Assembly (NCBI GenBank): GCA_023213395.1
Contig: CM041465.1
Coordinates: 12,214,001 to 12,278,000, forward strand
DNA: 64,000 nucleotides
Source: Cycas panzhihuaensis
Taxonomy: Eukaryota > Cycadophyta
Reading direction: 5' to 3'
Shown here: positions 48,261-58,506 of the stretch, one piece after another
How the letters are laid out: each line of letters opens with the position of its first letter
Numbering within the stretch: position 1 is the first letter of the stretch
The notes under the pieces: model-generated
Databases searched by the model: none
What the model saw: only the letters and a program-made list of their open reading frames with translations
Told to the model about the DNA's origin: nothing
Translations under genes and position numbers: made by a program

Positions 48261-49149
48261 CAACTTAAATTTGTCCATGAGGGGCAAATGAGGATTATCT
48301 CTTAGGATCCTCCTCCCACTAAACAACCGCGTCAAGTGGTTCATGGTTAGGCAAAGGGTGACAAGGGTCTTTCTGTCTATGCTTCCTCTTGTTCCATTGA
48401 CATTCCTAATTTGCCCCCTTTGGAAGAAGGTCCTTCATCTTCTTCCTCCAACCTTATATACTTCACCCCTATTAGTGTGGGGAGATATGGGTATCTCACC
48501 ATGCTTAGAGATAATGAGTTTGACGGTGAGGATGAGGACTTTCCTGATCCCATATCCCTCCTAGGCACAAGTAGGGGGCACTTCCTTTATTTTAGGTCCT
48601 GACTTGAAACCCCCACCATTAAAGAAATTAGCTCTTCCCTTGGATCACATGTTATTACTCCTGTTGACTAGACAATCTCTCTATCATTGTATCTCCCTCT
48701 TCATTTCCTCCCATAGGCAACAAAGCCGAGGAACCTCCTGTCACTCCTCACAGGAGGACTCCTTCTAACTCTTCCAAAGAGTCCCTTGGATATGTCAAGT
48801 GGTGGCTTGACTGCTATGATCTCATCGCTCCTTCTACTCCTCTCTCCTCGCATTATTGAGGTGTGGTCATCCATGGGGTGGACTACTTTGAGGATGACGA
48901 GGCTTTGCTCGAGTAGCTAGTGGGCTCTGCACCTAATTTTCCTTCTGGTCACCATAGGCTTAGTCACCAAAAGCTCTTGGCCATTGGGTCATCCCTCACT
49001 GACCCAAATCCATCTCCTATTCTTCCCCCTCCTGTTGACCAAGCCCCCTTTTACTTTGAGGAAGAGAATTCCATGTGCATTGGGGCAACCAAGGAAATAG
49101 TCCTTACCACGGGTAAGGTCATAAAGGTGGGAGCAGACTTCTCTCCTGA
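48261..49149 (+). pseudogene. Tat2 linker between protease and RT
   Basis: Ser/Pro-rich text with the block VGRYGYLTMLRDNEFDGEDE (48478-48537), equivalent to the Tat1 linker. The frame is open in pieces. No enzymatic motif is seen. The 3' end has FEEENSMCIGATKEIVLTT (about 49057-49113), just before the RT. Confidence 0.55.
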
Positions 49150-49313
49150 TGAAATGAAGGAATACACCCTTCTGTTCTAAGAATTCTGAGATGTCTTCGC
49201 ATGGGATTATTCTGATATGAAGGGAATAGACCCTTATATCATTACCTATAATCTTACCACCATTATGGGTGTTTGCCCCATGTGTCAAAAACAATGCCCT
49301 CTTCATCCCAAAC
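49150..49313 (+). pseudogene. Tat2 reverse transcriptase N-terminus, cut by insertion
   Basis: Reads FAWDYSDMKGIDPYIIT (H/S-type Tat RT start) and QKQCPLHPKL, the usual 'RQKxRRxHPxL' step before the RT fingers. The text ends abruptly at 49313 where the next LTR (TGTCAACTAC) begins. The continuation of the RT was not found downstream. Confidence 0.78.
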
Positions 49314-50373
49314 TGTCAACTACTAATCCAGGAGGATCTACCATATGTTTATAGGATGTAGAAAATTTTAGGCATTGGTATAACTGAAAGAGATATGGCC
49401 AAATAGTATCAAAATTATATGAAATTTTGTATAAAGGGAGAAGACACATCCCACTAGATGTGTACAAAAGGTGGGGTTCAGAAAATATCATTTGATTAGA
49501 GTTCAAGCCTTGTTTTTGCATAAAATTAATCCCACAATAGCGTAAAAAAATGTAAAATATATATTATCATTATATGAATAGAAATATGATCAAATGACAT
49601 CCAAATGAGCTAAAATTTTGAGGAAGTGGAGGAGATATTGTTCCTATATGTGTACCAAATTTGAGCTAAATTGGAGTCCATTAAGGTCAGTTATAAGCTA
49701 CAACTTTTAAGAATTGCATGAAGGCCACTTGGACAGTAGAAAAATAGTAAATACATATTATTATTAAATGAATAAAAATGTAGTCAAATGACATCCAAAT
49801 GAGCTAAAACTTTGAGAAAGCTGAGGGGACATGTGTTCCTATATGTGTACCAAATTTGAGACAAATTAGAGTACATTAAGATCTGTTACAAGCTATAACT
49901 TTTTAAGAATTGTATGAAGGCCACTTGGACAACATGCATTCTGGTGGTTAGTGGTTATACTTGCATGATTGCCACTTGTTAAACATGCAATTTTGGTTTC
50001 TTTCTAGAAATTGAGCCCTAATATAGGTTGGAGTGGTGGTTCTTGGAGACTTGACTTGGGAAGCATCCTTGGATAAGCATTTGGAGGGTTATAATCCCCC
50101 TTATGGTATAATTGTATCATTTATTCCTTGCAATTTTACCATTCTTTTGCTAGTTGATTTCTCCACCATTAAATGGAGATTTTAATAGTTTAATAAAAGT
50201 ATTACTCCTCATACTTTTGGATCAATGTCAAGAATAAATGATTTGGTATAGAATTTCCTTTTATAAGCTCATTGTTATTTTGATGTTATTGAGCTTTCTA
50301 CACTAACTCCCAGGATCTCAAGGAGAAAAGGTTGATAATTGACTTCTTCACCAACTAATCTCTTTTGGGATCA
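49314..50373 (+). repeat. 5' LTR of inner gypsy element, with internal tandem repeats
   Basis: Starts TGTCAACTAC at the break in Tat2 RT and ends GGGATCA, five bases before the primer site. It holds two clear tandem units of about 190 bp (about 49552-49740 and 49741-49931; shared GACATCCAAATGAGCTAAAA, CCTATATGTGTACCAAATTT) and a more diverged third unit before them (about 49360-49552). Confidence 0.78.
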
Positions 50374-50378
50374 TATTT

Positions 50379-50390
50379 TGGTATCAGAGC
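50379..50390 (+). promoter_or_regulatory. Primer-binding site for initiator tRNA-Met
   Basis: TGGTATCAGAGC after the 5' LTR, canonical. Confidence 0.93.
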
Positions 50391-50506
50391 CTGTGATCTT
50401 TGTTGTAGGGACTTGAATGGTACAAACAAGGAAATGATACAAAGATAAAAGTGAAGACTTTCTTGTGTTGCAATCACCAAGAAGACAAAGAAAGAATCCA
50501 AGCACC

Positions 50507-52639
50507 ATGGCTGAAAAAGAAGATGGAGAAATTAGATTTGAAAAGCTTGAGAAGAATGTAGAAGCCTTGATGCAAATGATGACCCAACTTCTACCTCTAG
50601 TCAAGGGAAAAGGTAAAGAGAAGGAAGTTTAAGGAGGATCCTCATATGACCACAACCATGAAGAGGAAGAGGAGGAGACCTTAAAGCACTCTTTTGAAGA
50701 AAGCAAGGGTACTTCATCTCATCAACCCTTCAAGGTGGAGGCAAAGTTGGATATTCTAACTTATGATGGAGAGGTAAATGCTGAAAAGTTGGACCATTGG
50801 TTGGATCAACTTGAAACCTACTTCACAATTTATACTTATAGTAATGCTCAAAATCTTTCATTTGCTAGGCTCAAGTTGTGTAAACATGCATTAACTTGGT
50901 GGAATGCATTTTTGAAGACTCATGATGTATCTTCTTTTTTATGGAGGGATTTTAAGAAAATAATAAAGAAGCAATTCTACCCCATAGGTCATGAGGAAGA
51001 CCAATGGGTCACTTGGCAATATTTATGCCAAGGGAGAGGTGTAAGTGTCCAAGACTATACTTCTTTATTTTTTAGGCATGGCATGCTACTTGGTATTAAT
51101 ATGGATGAATATGTCACTCTTATGAAATTCATTGGAGGATTACATGAATACATAAGGAAGGAACTAAGGCTTTTTAAGGTTCAATCCATTGGAGAAGTAA
51201 GTAGGATGGCTATGGCAATATAAAGTAAAAGTAAGAAATCTATATTCATGCCTAAAGATTCTACTTTTACTTCTAATAAGTATGAAAAGGATCCTAAATT
51301 GCACTCATCTAAAAGGCAAGAAGGAAAGAAGAAAAGAATTACTTTTGTTAAAATTTCTAACTATTATGAGCATTGTGATATTAGTGGTCATATTACAGCA
51401 AAGTGTTGGAAGTTGCATCCAGAGCTAAAGCCAAAGCATATCAAGGATATGGAATTAAGAAAGAAGGAAAAAGGGAAAGCACTACTTTCTGAGGTGGAGA
51501 TTTAAAGTGAAGGAGAAGAAGAGAAGGTTACTCTACTTACAAATTATGAAGATGATGCTACAAGGGAGGAACTATTTCACTTGAAGCTTCAAGTAGGAAA
51601 TAGTATGATTGGTGCCATTATAGATCCGGGGAGCCAAAAGAATTTGATCTCAGAAAGTTTGGTAAAGAGCATTGGGTTGGTAACTACTCCTCACCCTCAC
51701 CCATATCCTCTTGGTTGGATCCATAAAGATGTGGAAATGTAAATATCAAAGCAATGTACACTTATATTTTCCATCACTAATGATTTTGTTGATGAAGTAA
51801 TATGTGATGTGGTGCCACTAGATGTATGCCATGTTGTGCTTGGAAGTCCCTACTTGTGGGATTGAGATGCACTCTTCTATCGAAGGGAGAGAAAGTATCG
51901 GTTGATGAAGGATAACAAGGGCTTCATCATAAAGGCCACAAAGAAGCACTTGGATAAGATAGCATTAATTTCAGCTACTCAAGCAAAAATGATGATTAAT
52001 GCATGTGGTAAATTCATCATCTTAATGGTAAGGAGAAAAGAAGAGCCAAGAGATGAAGAAGGTCCTTCTACTCATACTCTTCTTATATCACCTAAACAAA
52101 TGCAAAAAATTGAGGAGTTAAAGACAAGGTATGATATTCTATTTCAACATGTTGATGGGCTTCCACCAAAGAGAAAGATAGAGCATGAAATCACTCTTAT
52201 AGGAGATGCACCATTACCTAATGTTGCTTTGTATAGGCACTCCATTGTAGAGAATAATGAGATAAAGAGGCAAGTTGAGGAGTTGCTTGATCAAAGGGTC
52301 ATAAGACCTTCATGTTCACCTTGTGGGTCACCAATTGTCTTGGTGCCTAAGAAGGATGGAGGATGGAGAATGTGTATAGATTTTCATGCTTTGAATAAAA
52401 TTACAATTAAAAATTGCTACCCTTTGCCTCGCATAGATGATTTGCTTGATCAAATTCAGCATGCTTGTTATTTCACTAAATTGGATTTAAAAAGTGGTTA
52501 TCACCAAGTTAGGGTCAAGGAGGAGGACACATGGAAGACAGCCTTCAAAACAAAGCAAGGACTCTTTGAATGGATGGTTATGCCTTTAGGATTGTGTAAT
52601 GCTCCTGCAACATTCATGAGGCTAATGAATGAAATGTAA
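50507..52639 (+). pseudogene. Gag, protease and RT of inner gypsy element in one frame with five stops
   Basis: From the ATG at 50507 one frame runs about 711 codons without a shift. Its only breaks are TAA at 50630, 51221, 51503 and 51740 and TGA at 51863, all explainable as C-to-T changes of CAA or CGA. Gag: LDHWLDQLETYFTIYTY, ALTWWNAFLKTHD and FKKIIKKQFYPIGHEED. Knuckle: HCDISGHITAKCWKLHPE, with the first Cys now Tyr. Protease: IDPGSQKNLIS with the catalytic Asp, then VVLGSPYLWD. RT: SPCGSPIVLVPKKDGGWRMC, IDFHALNKITIKNCYPLPRI, KLDLKSGYHQVRV and MPLGLCNAPATFMRLMN. A small deletion shifts the frame at about 52637. Confidence 0.92.
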
Positions 52640-53460
52640 GGCCTTACTTGGATAATTTTGTTGTTGTCTATCTTAATGACATTTTTATTTTTAGCAACAC
52701 ATGGGAGGAACATTTGCAGCACATAGAAGAAGTTTTAAAGACTATGGCTAAGCATCATTTGAAGCTTAATATGAAGAAGTGTGAATTTGGCAAGGAAATC
52801 TTGATCTTCTTAGGCTTCATGGTTGGAGGAGGAAAGTTAAGCATTGATCCACTCAAGACTCAAGCCATCCTCAAATGGCCTAAGCCAACAAATATCACAG
52901 AGGTGAGAAGTTTTTTTAGGAGCTTGTTAATACTTGAGAAAGTTTATTCTTCATTTCTCATAGGTTGCAGCACCTCTACATGGATTGACAAAATTTAGTA
53001 GAAAGTTTACTTGGGGTTCTAAGGAGGAAGAAGCCTTTCTTCTTTTAAAGAAGAAAATTTGTGAAGCACCAGTATTGGCAATGCCAAATTTGTAAAGGCC
53101 TTTTGAAGTAGAAGCTGATGCAAGTGGAAATGCAATGGGAGCTGTCCTTATTCAAGATGGGAAGCCTATTGCTTACCATTCGGAAGTCTTCACCCCTCAA
53201 GTGAAGAACTACCCAACATATGATCGAGAAATGTTCGCACTTCATCAAGCATGCAAGCATTGGAGGTCATACTTGCTCAGAAAAGAGGTTGTAGTTCATA
53301 CCGATCATAAGCCTCTTCAATTTTTACAAACTCAAAGTAAATTACAGTAAGCAAGACACATGAAGTGGATGAGTTATTTACAACAATTCAATATTGTAAT
53401 TAAGTACAAAAAGGGATCTAATAACAAAATTGCTGATATGTTATCTAGACCACCTTGTTC
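52640..53460 (+). pseudogene. RT end and RNase H of inner gypsy element
   Basis: After the frameshift: FVVVYLNDIFIFSNTWEEHL, where the catalytic YLDD reads YLND, an inactivating Asp-to-Asn change. Then LNMKKCEFGKEILIFLGF and AILKWPKPTNITEVRSF. RNase H at 53095-53450: FEVEADASGNAMGAVLIQDG, YDREMFALHQACKHWRSYL, VVHTDHKPLQFL and KIADMLSRPP, with all four catalytic positions present. Stops at 53092 and 53348. Confidence 0.9.
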
Positions 53461-53519
53461 CACTTCTTCTTCTACTTTTGTTTGTAGTTCTCTTATGAGT
53501 TTGTAGGTGGAACCAATGC

Positions 53520-54650
53520 ATCATGAAGAGTACAGACTTGTACCATGAAGATGAAGCTTTGAAGGAAGAGTTAGAGACCCTAGCGAAAGGAAGACCTTCC
53601 CAGCTTGCTTGGAAAGATGGTCTACTTTTCAAAGGGGAGCAGCTCTATGTTCCATCAAAAGGAGACAAGATCAAGTGGCTTAGAGAAGCCCATACTTCTA
53701 AAGTAGCTGGTCACTTTGGTATAGAGAAGACTTTAGCAAACTTGAGAAGATATGTTCTATGGCCAAAAATGCAAAATGATGTAAAAAAATATGTAAAAGG
53801 ATGTGTAATGTGTAATACTTCTAAGCCTTCTTCTAGAAAATTAGGATTGTATACACCACTTCCTATTCCCACTAGGCCTTGGGAAAGTATCTCCATTGAT
53901 TTTTTAGGGGGGACTTCCCATGATTAGGAAGGGACATGATTATCTCTTTGTTGTTGTAGATAGGTTTAGTAAAATGATATGTCTAGTACCTTGTAAGAAA
54001 ATAATCACAGGTATAAGAGCAGCTAAATTATTCTTCGAGTATGTATGGAAGAATTTTGGCTTGCCTTCTTCCATCATTTCAGATCGGGACACTCGATTCC
54101 TTTCATCATTTTAGAAGTCACTATAGGAGATGATGGATACCAAATTGAAGAGGAGTACAAGTTTCCATCCTCAAACAGATGGACAAACCGAAGTAGTGAA
54201 CAGAACTTTGGTACATCTATTGAGGGGATACAATTCCAAGCATCCAAAGACTTGGGATGAATCATTGGCTTTTCTACAATTTGCTTTTAATAGAGCAATG
54301 CATGCATCACACTCTAAAGCACCTTTTGAAGTTTGTTTGGGATACTTACCTCAAAGTCTATTTGACTTAGAGTTTTCCATGCAAGCTAAGGAAGGATCTG
54401 TCAAAGAGAAGGAGGAGCATGACAAGGCTTTAAGATACTTGGAGAAGATCTAAAGAGTCCACAAAGAAGTACATGATCAACTTCTAAGGACTCAACAAAA
54501 GTACAAGGAAAGACATGACAAGCATAAGCAAGAGTGTAATTTTCAAGAAGGAGATTTAGTATGGTTATACTTAAGCAAGGAGAGGAGTATAATCATGTGG
54601 TGATATATTTTAAAGTGTAAGCTTGCCATCTATGGGAAGCTGGCTCCTTA
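53520..54650 (+). pseudogene. Integrase of inner gypsy element, C-terminally truncated
   Basis: Zinc-binding part: AGHFGIEKTLANLRRYVLWP and KGCVMCNTSKPSS (HHCC, 53705-53830). Core: WESISIDFLGG, then after a frameshift YLFVVVDRFSKMICLVPCKK, FGLPSSIISDRDTRFLS and FHPQTDGQTEVVNRTLVHLL, giving the D, D and E of the catalytic triad. Then FNRAMHASHSKAPFEVCLGY. The C-terminal module starts (RHDKHKQECNFQEGDLVWLY) but breaks at about 54580 in a repeat. Confidence 0.9.
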
Positions 54651-54686
54651 TAGGGAGGAGTACAATCATGTGGTGATATATTTTAA
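54582..54686. repeat. 32-bp direct repeat at the broken end of the inner element
   Basis: 54582-54613 and 54655-54686 are the same 32 bases (GAGGAGTA-AATCATGTGG...) with one difference. They mark the place where the integrase C-terminus is lost. Confidence 0.9.
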
Positions 54687-54690
54687 CTCC

Positions 54691-55400
54691 CTAGAGGTCC
54701 AGTGCTTTCCCAATCAAAACTAAACATACCATGCTCTCCAATGCTCTTTTCCTCATGGTGTTTACCTCCTGGTCAATGCGATCCCTCCTGAAGGGACCAC
54801 ATCCCTCTTAAGCTCCTCCTGCACCTCTGGGAGCTCCCTGCCTCACTCCCCTCATCTTAAGGCCTCCTTGGGGTCATTGCCATCATGTGGGTTCACATCT
54901 TGCTCTACGACGACCTCGCTACCATTTGTTCCAAAAGCTAATCATATCATGCATAGATATGATCCCTCTCTCCCTCCATGCTGTGAAGTCTCTCCTCCAT
55001 CCCTCAGAGTCACTCCTCCAGCATGACCACTTTGATGTGACTCTCTGCATCTCCACTTGCTCCTCCCTGAGCCTCCATCACCTGGACCTGGCCTCGTAGG
55101 ATATCTCTCTCTATGTAGGTCCCATCCAACTCTCCCTGTAGCTACCCCACTCTTGCCTGATGCTCATGGGACTCCACTATCCACATGTCTGTAGCCCTGA
55201 CTAGTGGGGCAAATACCACTATTTGAGCCCCTACCGATCTTGGCTCCTCTCCTACCTGGATGGGAGGTTTCCCCTCCATGTAGGCCTGGGGGAACATCTC
55301 CTAGACTACCGCCTCAATTAACCTCCCTATCTTTGTTGCTCCCATAAAGTCAAACATGCCATACATTAGTATATATATTTATATATGTATACTAAATAAA
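54691..55400. other. CT-rich stretch without recognisable gene
   Basis: Plus strand is rich in CTCC, GGCC-poor and full of short frames. No domain on either strand. It could be the C-terminal tail region of the antisense plant-mobile-domain remnant to its right. Confidence 0.35.
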
Positions 55401-56760
55401 CTAAATCAAAACAAAGCATCTAGATACCTGGTGGTTGAAAGATGACAAGAAAGGTAGTGTCTCACCTCCTAGGATTGTTGGCTCCTCGACTCGGATGACC
55501 ACCTCCTCCTCAGGTCTGCCCGTGATCACTGGTACCTCCTCCTCCTCGAGTACGACCTCGCCTATCTCCTGCCCTGCCATGGCACCTCTACCCTTCTCAG
55601 CTATCATTGCTACCACTACTTGGGCTCTCCCTACTAGCCTCAGTCTCCTGACTAGTGTGTAGGGTAGCCTACCTCTCCCTGTAGATCCTGATGGACCTAC
55701 CTCTCCTCTTGTGGCTCTTGAAGGCCCTGGCTCTCTTCTTGCAATCCCTGATGGACCTGCCTCACCACTTGTTGCTCCTGATGGGCCTACCACATCACCG
55801 CCATCATCATCATCACCACCTCTAGGGTTACCTCTCGCTCTTCCTATCTTGTAATCACTATCCTATCTCATCCCTCAGTATGGATCTATCATATAGTCTA
55901 CCATGGTGAGAAGGTCTAGTGACGTTGCCTCTACTAACCACCACACATAAGCCTGATGCTCGGTCCCCCTAAACCAAGTCTACCACCTGTGGACCATGGG
56001 AGCTCATGTTGAGATAGGGTGTAGTCCTGCTACCGATGCCACCGCTTCAAAGTGATAAAAAAACCAGTACTACAACAGTGTGTTATATGAGAATCCTCCT
56101 CTCCCTATCACCCTGATAGCATCCAACTGGGCAATCATATTTTCCGCTATCAGGGTGGCCCAATCCATCCTCTCCTTGGCCTCACATCTCCTCACTGTAT
56201 CTATCTAACCACCGGGGATATCTCTATAGTTCTATTTCTGGGAGATCTAGAATAGAATACCTAGTGTGATTAATTTCCTCACCCGAGGAATATGTGACAT
56301 GACCATACTCTTCACCAGTATCCTATGCCTCTCCCACATATCCTAGCCCATGAAGAATGTGGCCACCTCTCTATACATAACATCACTGTTAGGCAATGTG
56401 CCTAGTGATGTTGGTGCTCCCCCTGCCAGTACACTAAGGATCCTCCAAATATCCCTTAGTGTGATGGTGATGTCCCCTACCTATGGGAGGTGGAATACGT
56501 ATTGCCTGTGATCCTAGTGTGAGATGATGTTTATCAGGAGACACTGGTCTAAGGCGTACTACGGCATCTTAATGACCTTTAGCAAACTACATCTCCTAAA
56601 AATCCACCTATCTCCCTGAGTCAGCATCTTGATAAAGCTCATCATAGACACTCTAATGATTTTACAGTTCTCCACTGTGATAACTGCCTGCTAAGCACTG
56701 AAGAAACTAATTAGGATACCTCTGTGTCTATATGCTTATCCTCAAGTTGCCTCTCCCCTT
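55401..56760 (-). pseudogene. Plant mobile domain (PMD)-like remnant
   Basis: At about 56410-56540 the minus strand reads QYVFHLP-VGDITITLRDIW followed by RILSVLAGGAP, resembling the core 'HTFHLPxGEMTVTLxDVxxLLGLxxxG' of plant mobile domain proteins (Pfam PMD). Another piece is DVMYREVATFFMG. Conserved Trp and Cys codons read TAG. Downstream is an open 130-codon frame (55793-55401) rich in Gly, Pro and Arg and then acidic. PMD genes occur in plant genomes, in Mutator-like transposons and as extra antisense genes of some Tat-type gypsy elements. It lies antisense within Tat2, between its RT start and RNase H. Confidence 0.55.
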
Positions 56761-57194
56761 CTCCAGACTGGGTTTAGCATCTATTTGGGTCGTTTTTCTC
56801 TTATTTTCTACTTACAAGTCTCTGCACCATGCCAAACTTTGTGGTACCACAGAGTTTGGCACAATCCCTACTAAGTTTTGAGTATGATCTTAGTTACCCC
56901 ACGATAAACTTTATGGTATTGTAATCTTTGTCGCGGGGCCAATATCACCCCCCATAAAGGGGGGGGGGTGTTATGCCTAAAAATCCCAAAAAAAATTACC
57001 CGAGTGGGCTACACTTGGGTGGATTAGGACTAAGGCTACCTAATGCCCTAGTCCTCCCTCTCTCTAGGCCCAAATCAAGCCCCAAAGGATCTCAATTCAC
57101 TCTTAAGGAGCTAGAAATCACTTAATAAAAATAGGAAATTATATTAATTTTAATCAGTAAAACGAGGTGGCTATGGGATGATCCACTCACTAAA
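56761..57194. other. Inverted fragment resembling Tat LTR sequence
   Basis: Minus-strand text GTGGTACCACAAAGTTTGGC and ATACCATAAAGTTTATCGTG resemble the Tat2 LTR near 42745-42785 (GGTACCACAAAGTTTACTC). A run of ten or more G lies near 56957. Its length and boundaries are unclear. It could be the upstream region of the PMD remnant. Confidence 0.35.
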
Positions 57195-57535
57195 TGGACC
57201 ATTCCTTCTTAGAAACCTAGGCTCGTAGGAGTGATAATTAGTAGAAAATGAAGCCAAATAACAAGAGTGTGTAAGCAGATCACAGAAAATGAGTCACCAA
57301 AATAAGTATCGAAGTACTTTCTCCTTTCAAGATACCATACTCAATAACATTACAAGTGATTTAACCCTTTAAATACATAAGTAAGGGTCTTCATCCTTAA
57401 TAATTCTATTAGTGGCCCTAGTGGCCTTACATCTTATTGGATGACTTAGCAGTCCATACACAGAACTTACTAAATGCCTTAATCCTAACTTGTTGGTGCT
57501 TCCAACTTGTTAAGGAAAGGTGGGATTATGTTATA
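57195..57535 (-). repeat. 3' LTR of deleted chromovirus, 341 bp
   Basis: Starts TGGACCATTCC, ends TTATGTTATA. Same length as 58166-58506 and about nine bases in ten identical. Confidence 0.93.
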
Positions 57536-57700
57536 GGTCCCGCCCTCTAAGACGCTGAGTCCTCGCAGTATTGGAGATGAGGATGTTGCTGGATGAACTC
57601 GTCTGCCTCCCAAGTATCTTCATCTGCATCATAGCTAACCCACTATACAAAGTGTTTAGAAATAGTGTGATTCTGGAGGCAACACTGGCGACTGGCAAGG
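57536..57700 (-). pseudogene. Chromodomain remnant
   Basis: The minus strand reads SYDADEDTWEADEFIQQHPH after SKHFV-W, equivalent to the chromodomain segment 'FLVKWxGYxxExxTWExxEF..xxPxL'. It ends with a polypurine stretch (AGAGGGCGGGACC) against the 3' LTR. The upstream half of the domain is lost in the deletion. Confidence 0.65.
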
Positions 57701-58151
57701 ATTTTATCGGGAGGAATTGTAAGAGTTTTCTCTTTAGAGAGAATGGGTAGTTTTCCCTATGATTTTTAAAAACCCCCGGTACAGGGTCTCTACCTAATTA
57801 CTTGGGTAGCTGCCCAGTAGTGTTATCTACTCGGAAGGGAGAGGTGGGAGGGGACATAAAGGGTAGCTACCCAGCAGTATTATCTACCCTTGGAATATAA
57901 CCCAATGCAGAAAAAGAAAGCTTAAAAATTGAATTAAATGTAGAAGAAATAAATTATTTGTGGTACCTGACAGACAAAATTCCCCTCCACTTTGTGACCT
58001 CTAATCTATCCTGCTACCATTCCTTAATCTTCTTGGAGAGAGTATTGGGTGAAGGTCTTTCCTTAATCTCTACCTAGGTAGAGAGAGTACTCAATCCTAC
58101 AGGAATTTTTTTTTTTGCTATTCCGGACAGCTTCCCATGATCGCAGACACA
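57701..58151. other. Leader of deleted chromovirus
   Basis: No coding sense. Two similar palindromic blocks, GGGTAGCTGCCCAG (about 57806) and GGGTAGCTACCCAG (about 57866), each followed by TATCTAC, could fold as hairpins. Confidence 0.5.
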
Positions 58152-58163
58152 GCTCTGATACCA
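58152..58163 (-). promoter_or_regulatory. Primer-binding site for initiator tRNA-Met
   Basis: The minus strand reads TGGTATCAGAGC, two bases from the 5' LTR. Confidence 0.92.
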
Positions 58164-58165
58164 CT

Positions 58166-58506
58166 TGGACCATTCCTTCTCATAAACATGGGCTCGTAGG
58201 AGTGATAATTAGTAGAAAATGAAGCTAAATAACATGAGTACACAAGCAGATCACAAAAAATAAATCACCAAAATGAGTACCGAAGTACTTTCTCCTTTCA
58301 AGATACCATACTCAATAACATTACAAGTGATTTAACCCTTTAAATATACAAGTAAGGGTCTTCATCCTTAATGATTCTATTGGTGGACCTAGTGGCCTTA
58401 CATCTTATTAGATGGCTTAGTGGTCGATACACATAACTTACTAAACCCCTTAATCCTTACTTGTTGGTGGTTCTCGCTTGCTAAGGAAAGGTGGGGTTAT
58501 GTTATA
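58166..58506 (-). repeat. 5' LTR of deleted chromovirus, 341 bp
   Basis: Partner of 57195-57535. Followed by the CTAAA target duplication. Confidence 0.93.

Larger units (their letters stand above)
49314..54690 (+). mobile_element. Inner Ty3/gypsy retrotransposon without right LTR
   Basis: Plus-strand element inserted in the Tat2 RT. A 5' LTR of about 1060 bp, an intact initiator tRNA-Met primer site, then gag, protease, RT, RNase H and integrase in gypsy order. The integrase C-terminus stops near 54580-54690 in a direct repeat. I found no 3' LTR, so the right end is deleted. Damage is mild: gag to RT is one continuous frame broken only by stop codons. Confidence 0.88.
57195..58506 (-). mobile_element. 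Internally deleted chromovirus, 1312 bp, with chromodomain remnant
   Basis: Two 341-bp direct LTRs around only 630 bp of interior, with a perfect 5-bp target duplication CTAAA (57190-57194 and 58507-58511). The minus-strand orientation is given by the initiator tRNA-Met primer site at 58152-58163 and a polypurine tract beside the left LTR. The interior still codes for a chromodomain remnant, so this is a deletion derivative of a chromovirus, similar in size to TRIM elements. Both LTRs start TG and end ATA in the plus orientation. Confidence 0.9.

Noticed and set aside
49314-54690. A 3' LTR for the inner gypsy element
   Set aside because: Searched by eye for TGTCAACTAC and for the ~190-bp repeat text downstream to 60 kb. 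Nothing matched, so the right end is treated as deleted.
57195-58506. Classic TRIM element
   Set aside because: The interior still encodes the end of a chromodomain, so it is a deletion derivative of a chromovirus, although similar in size to a TRIM.
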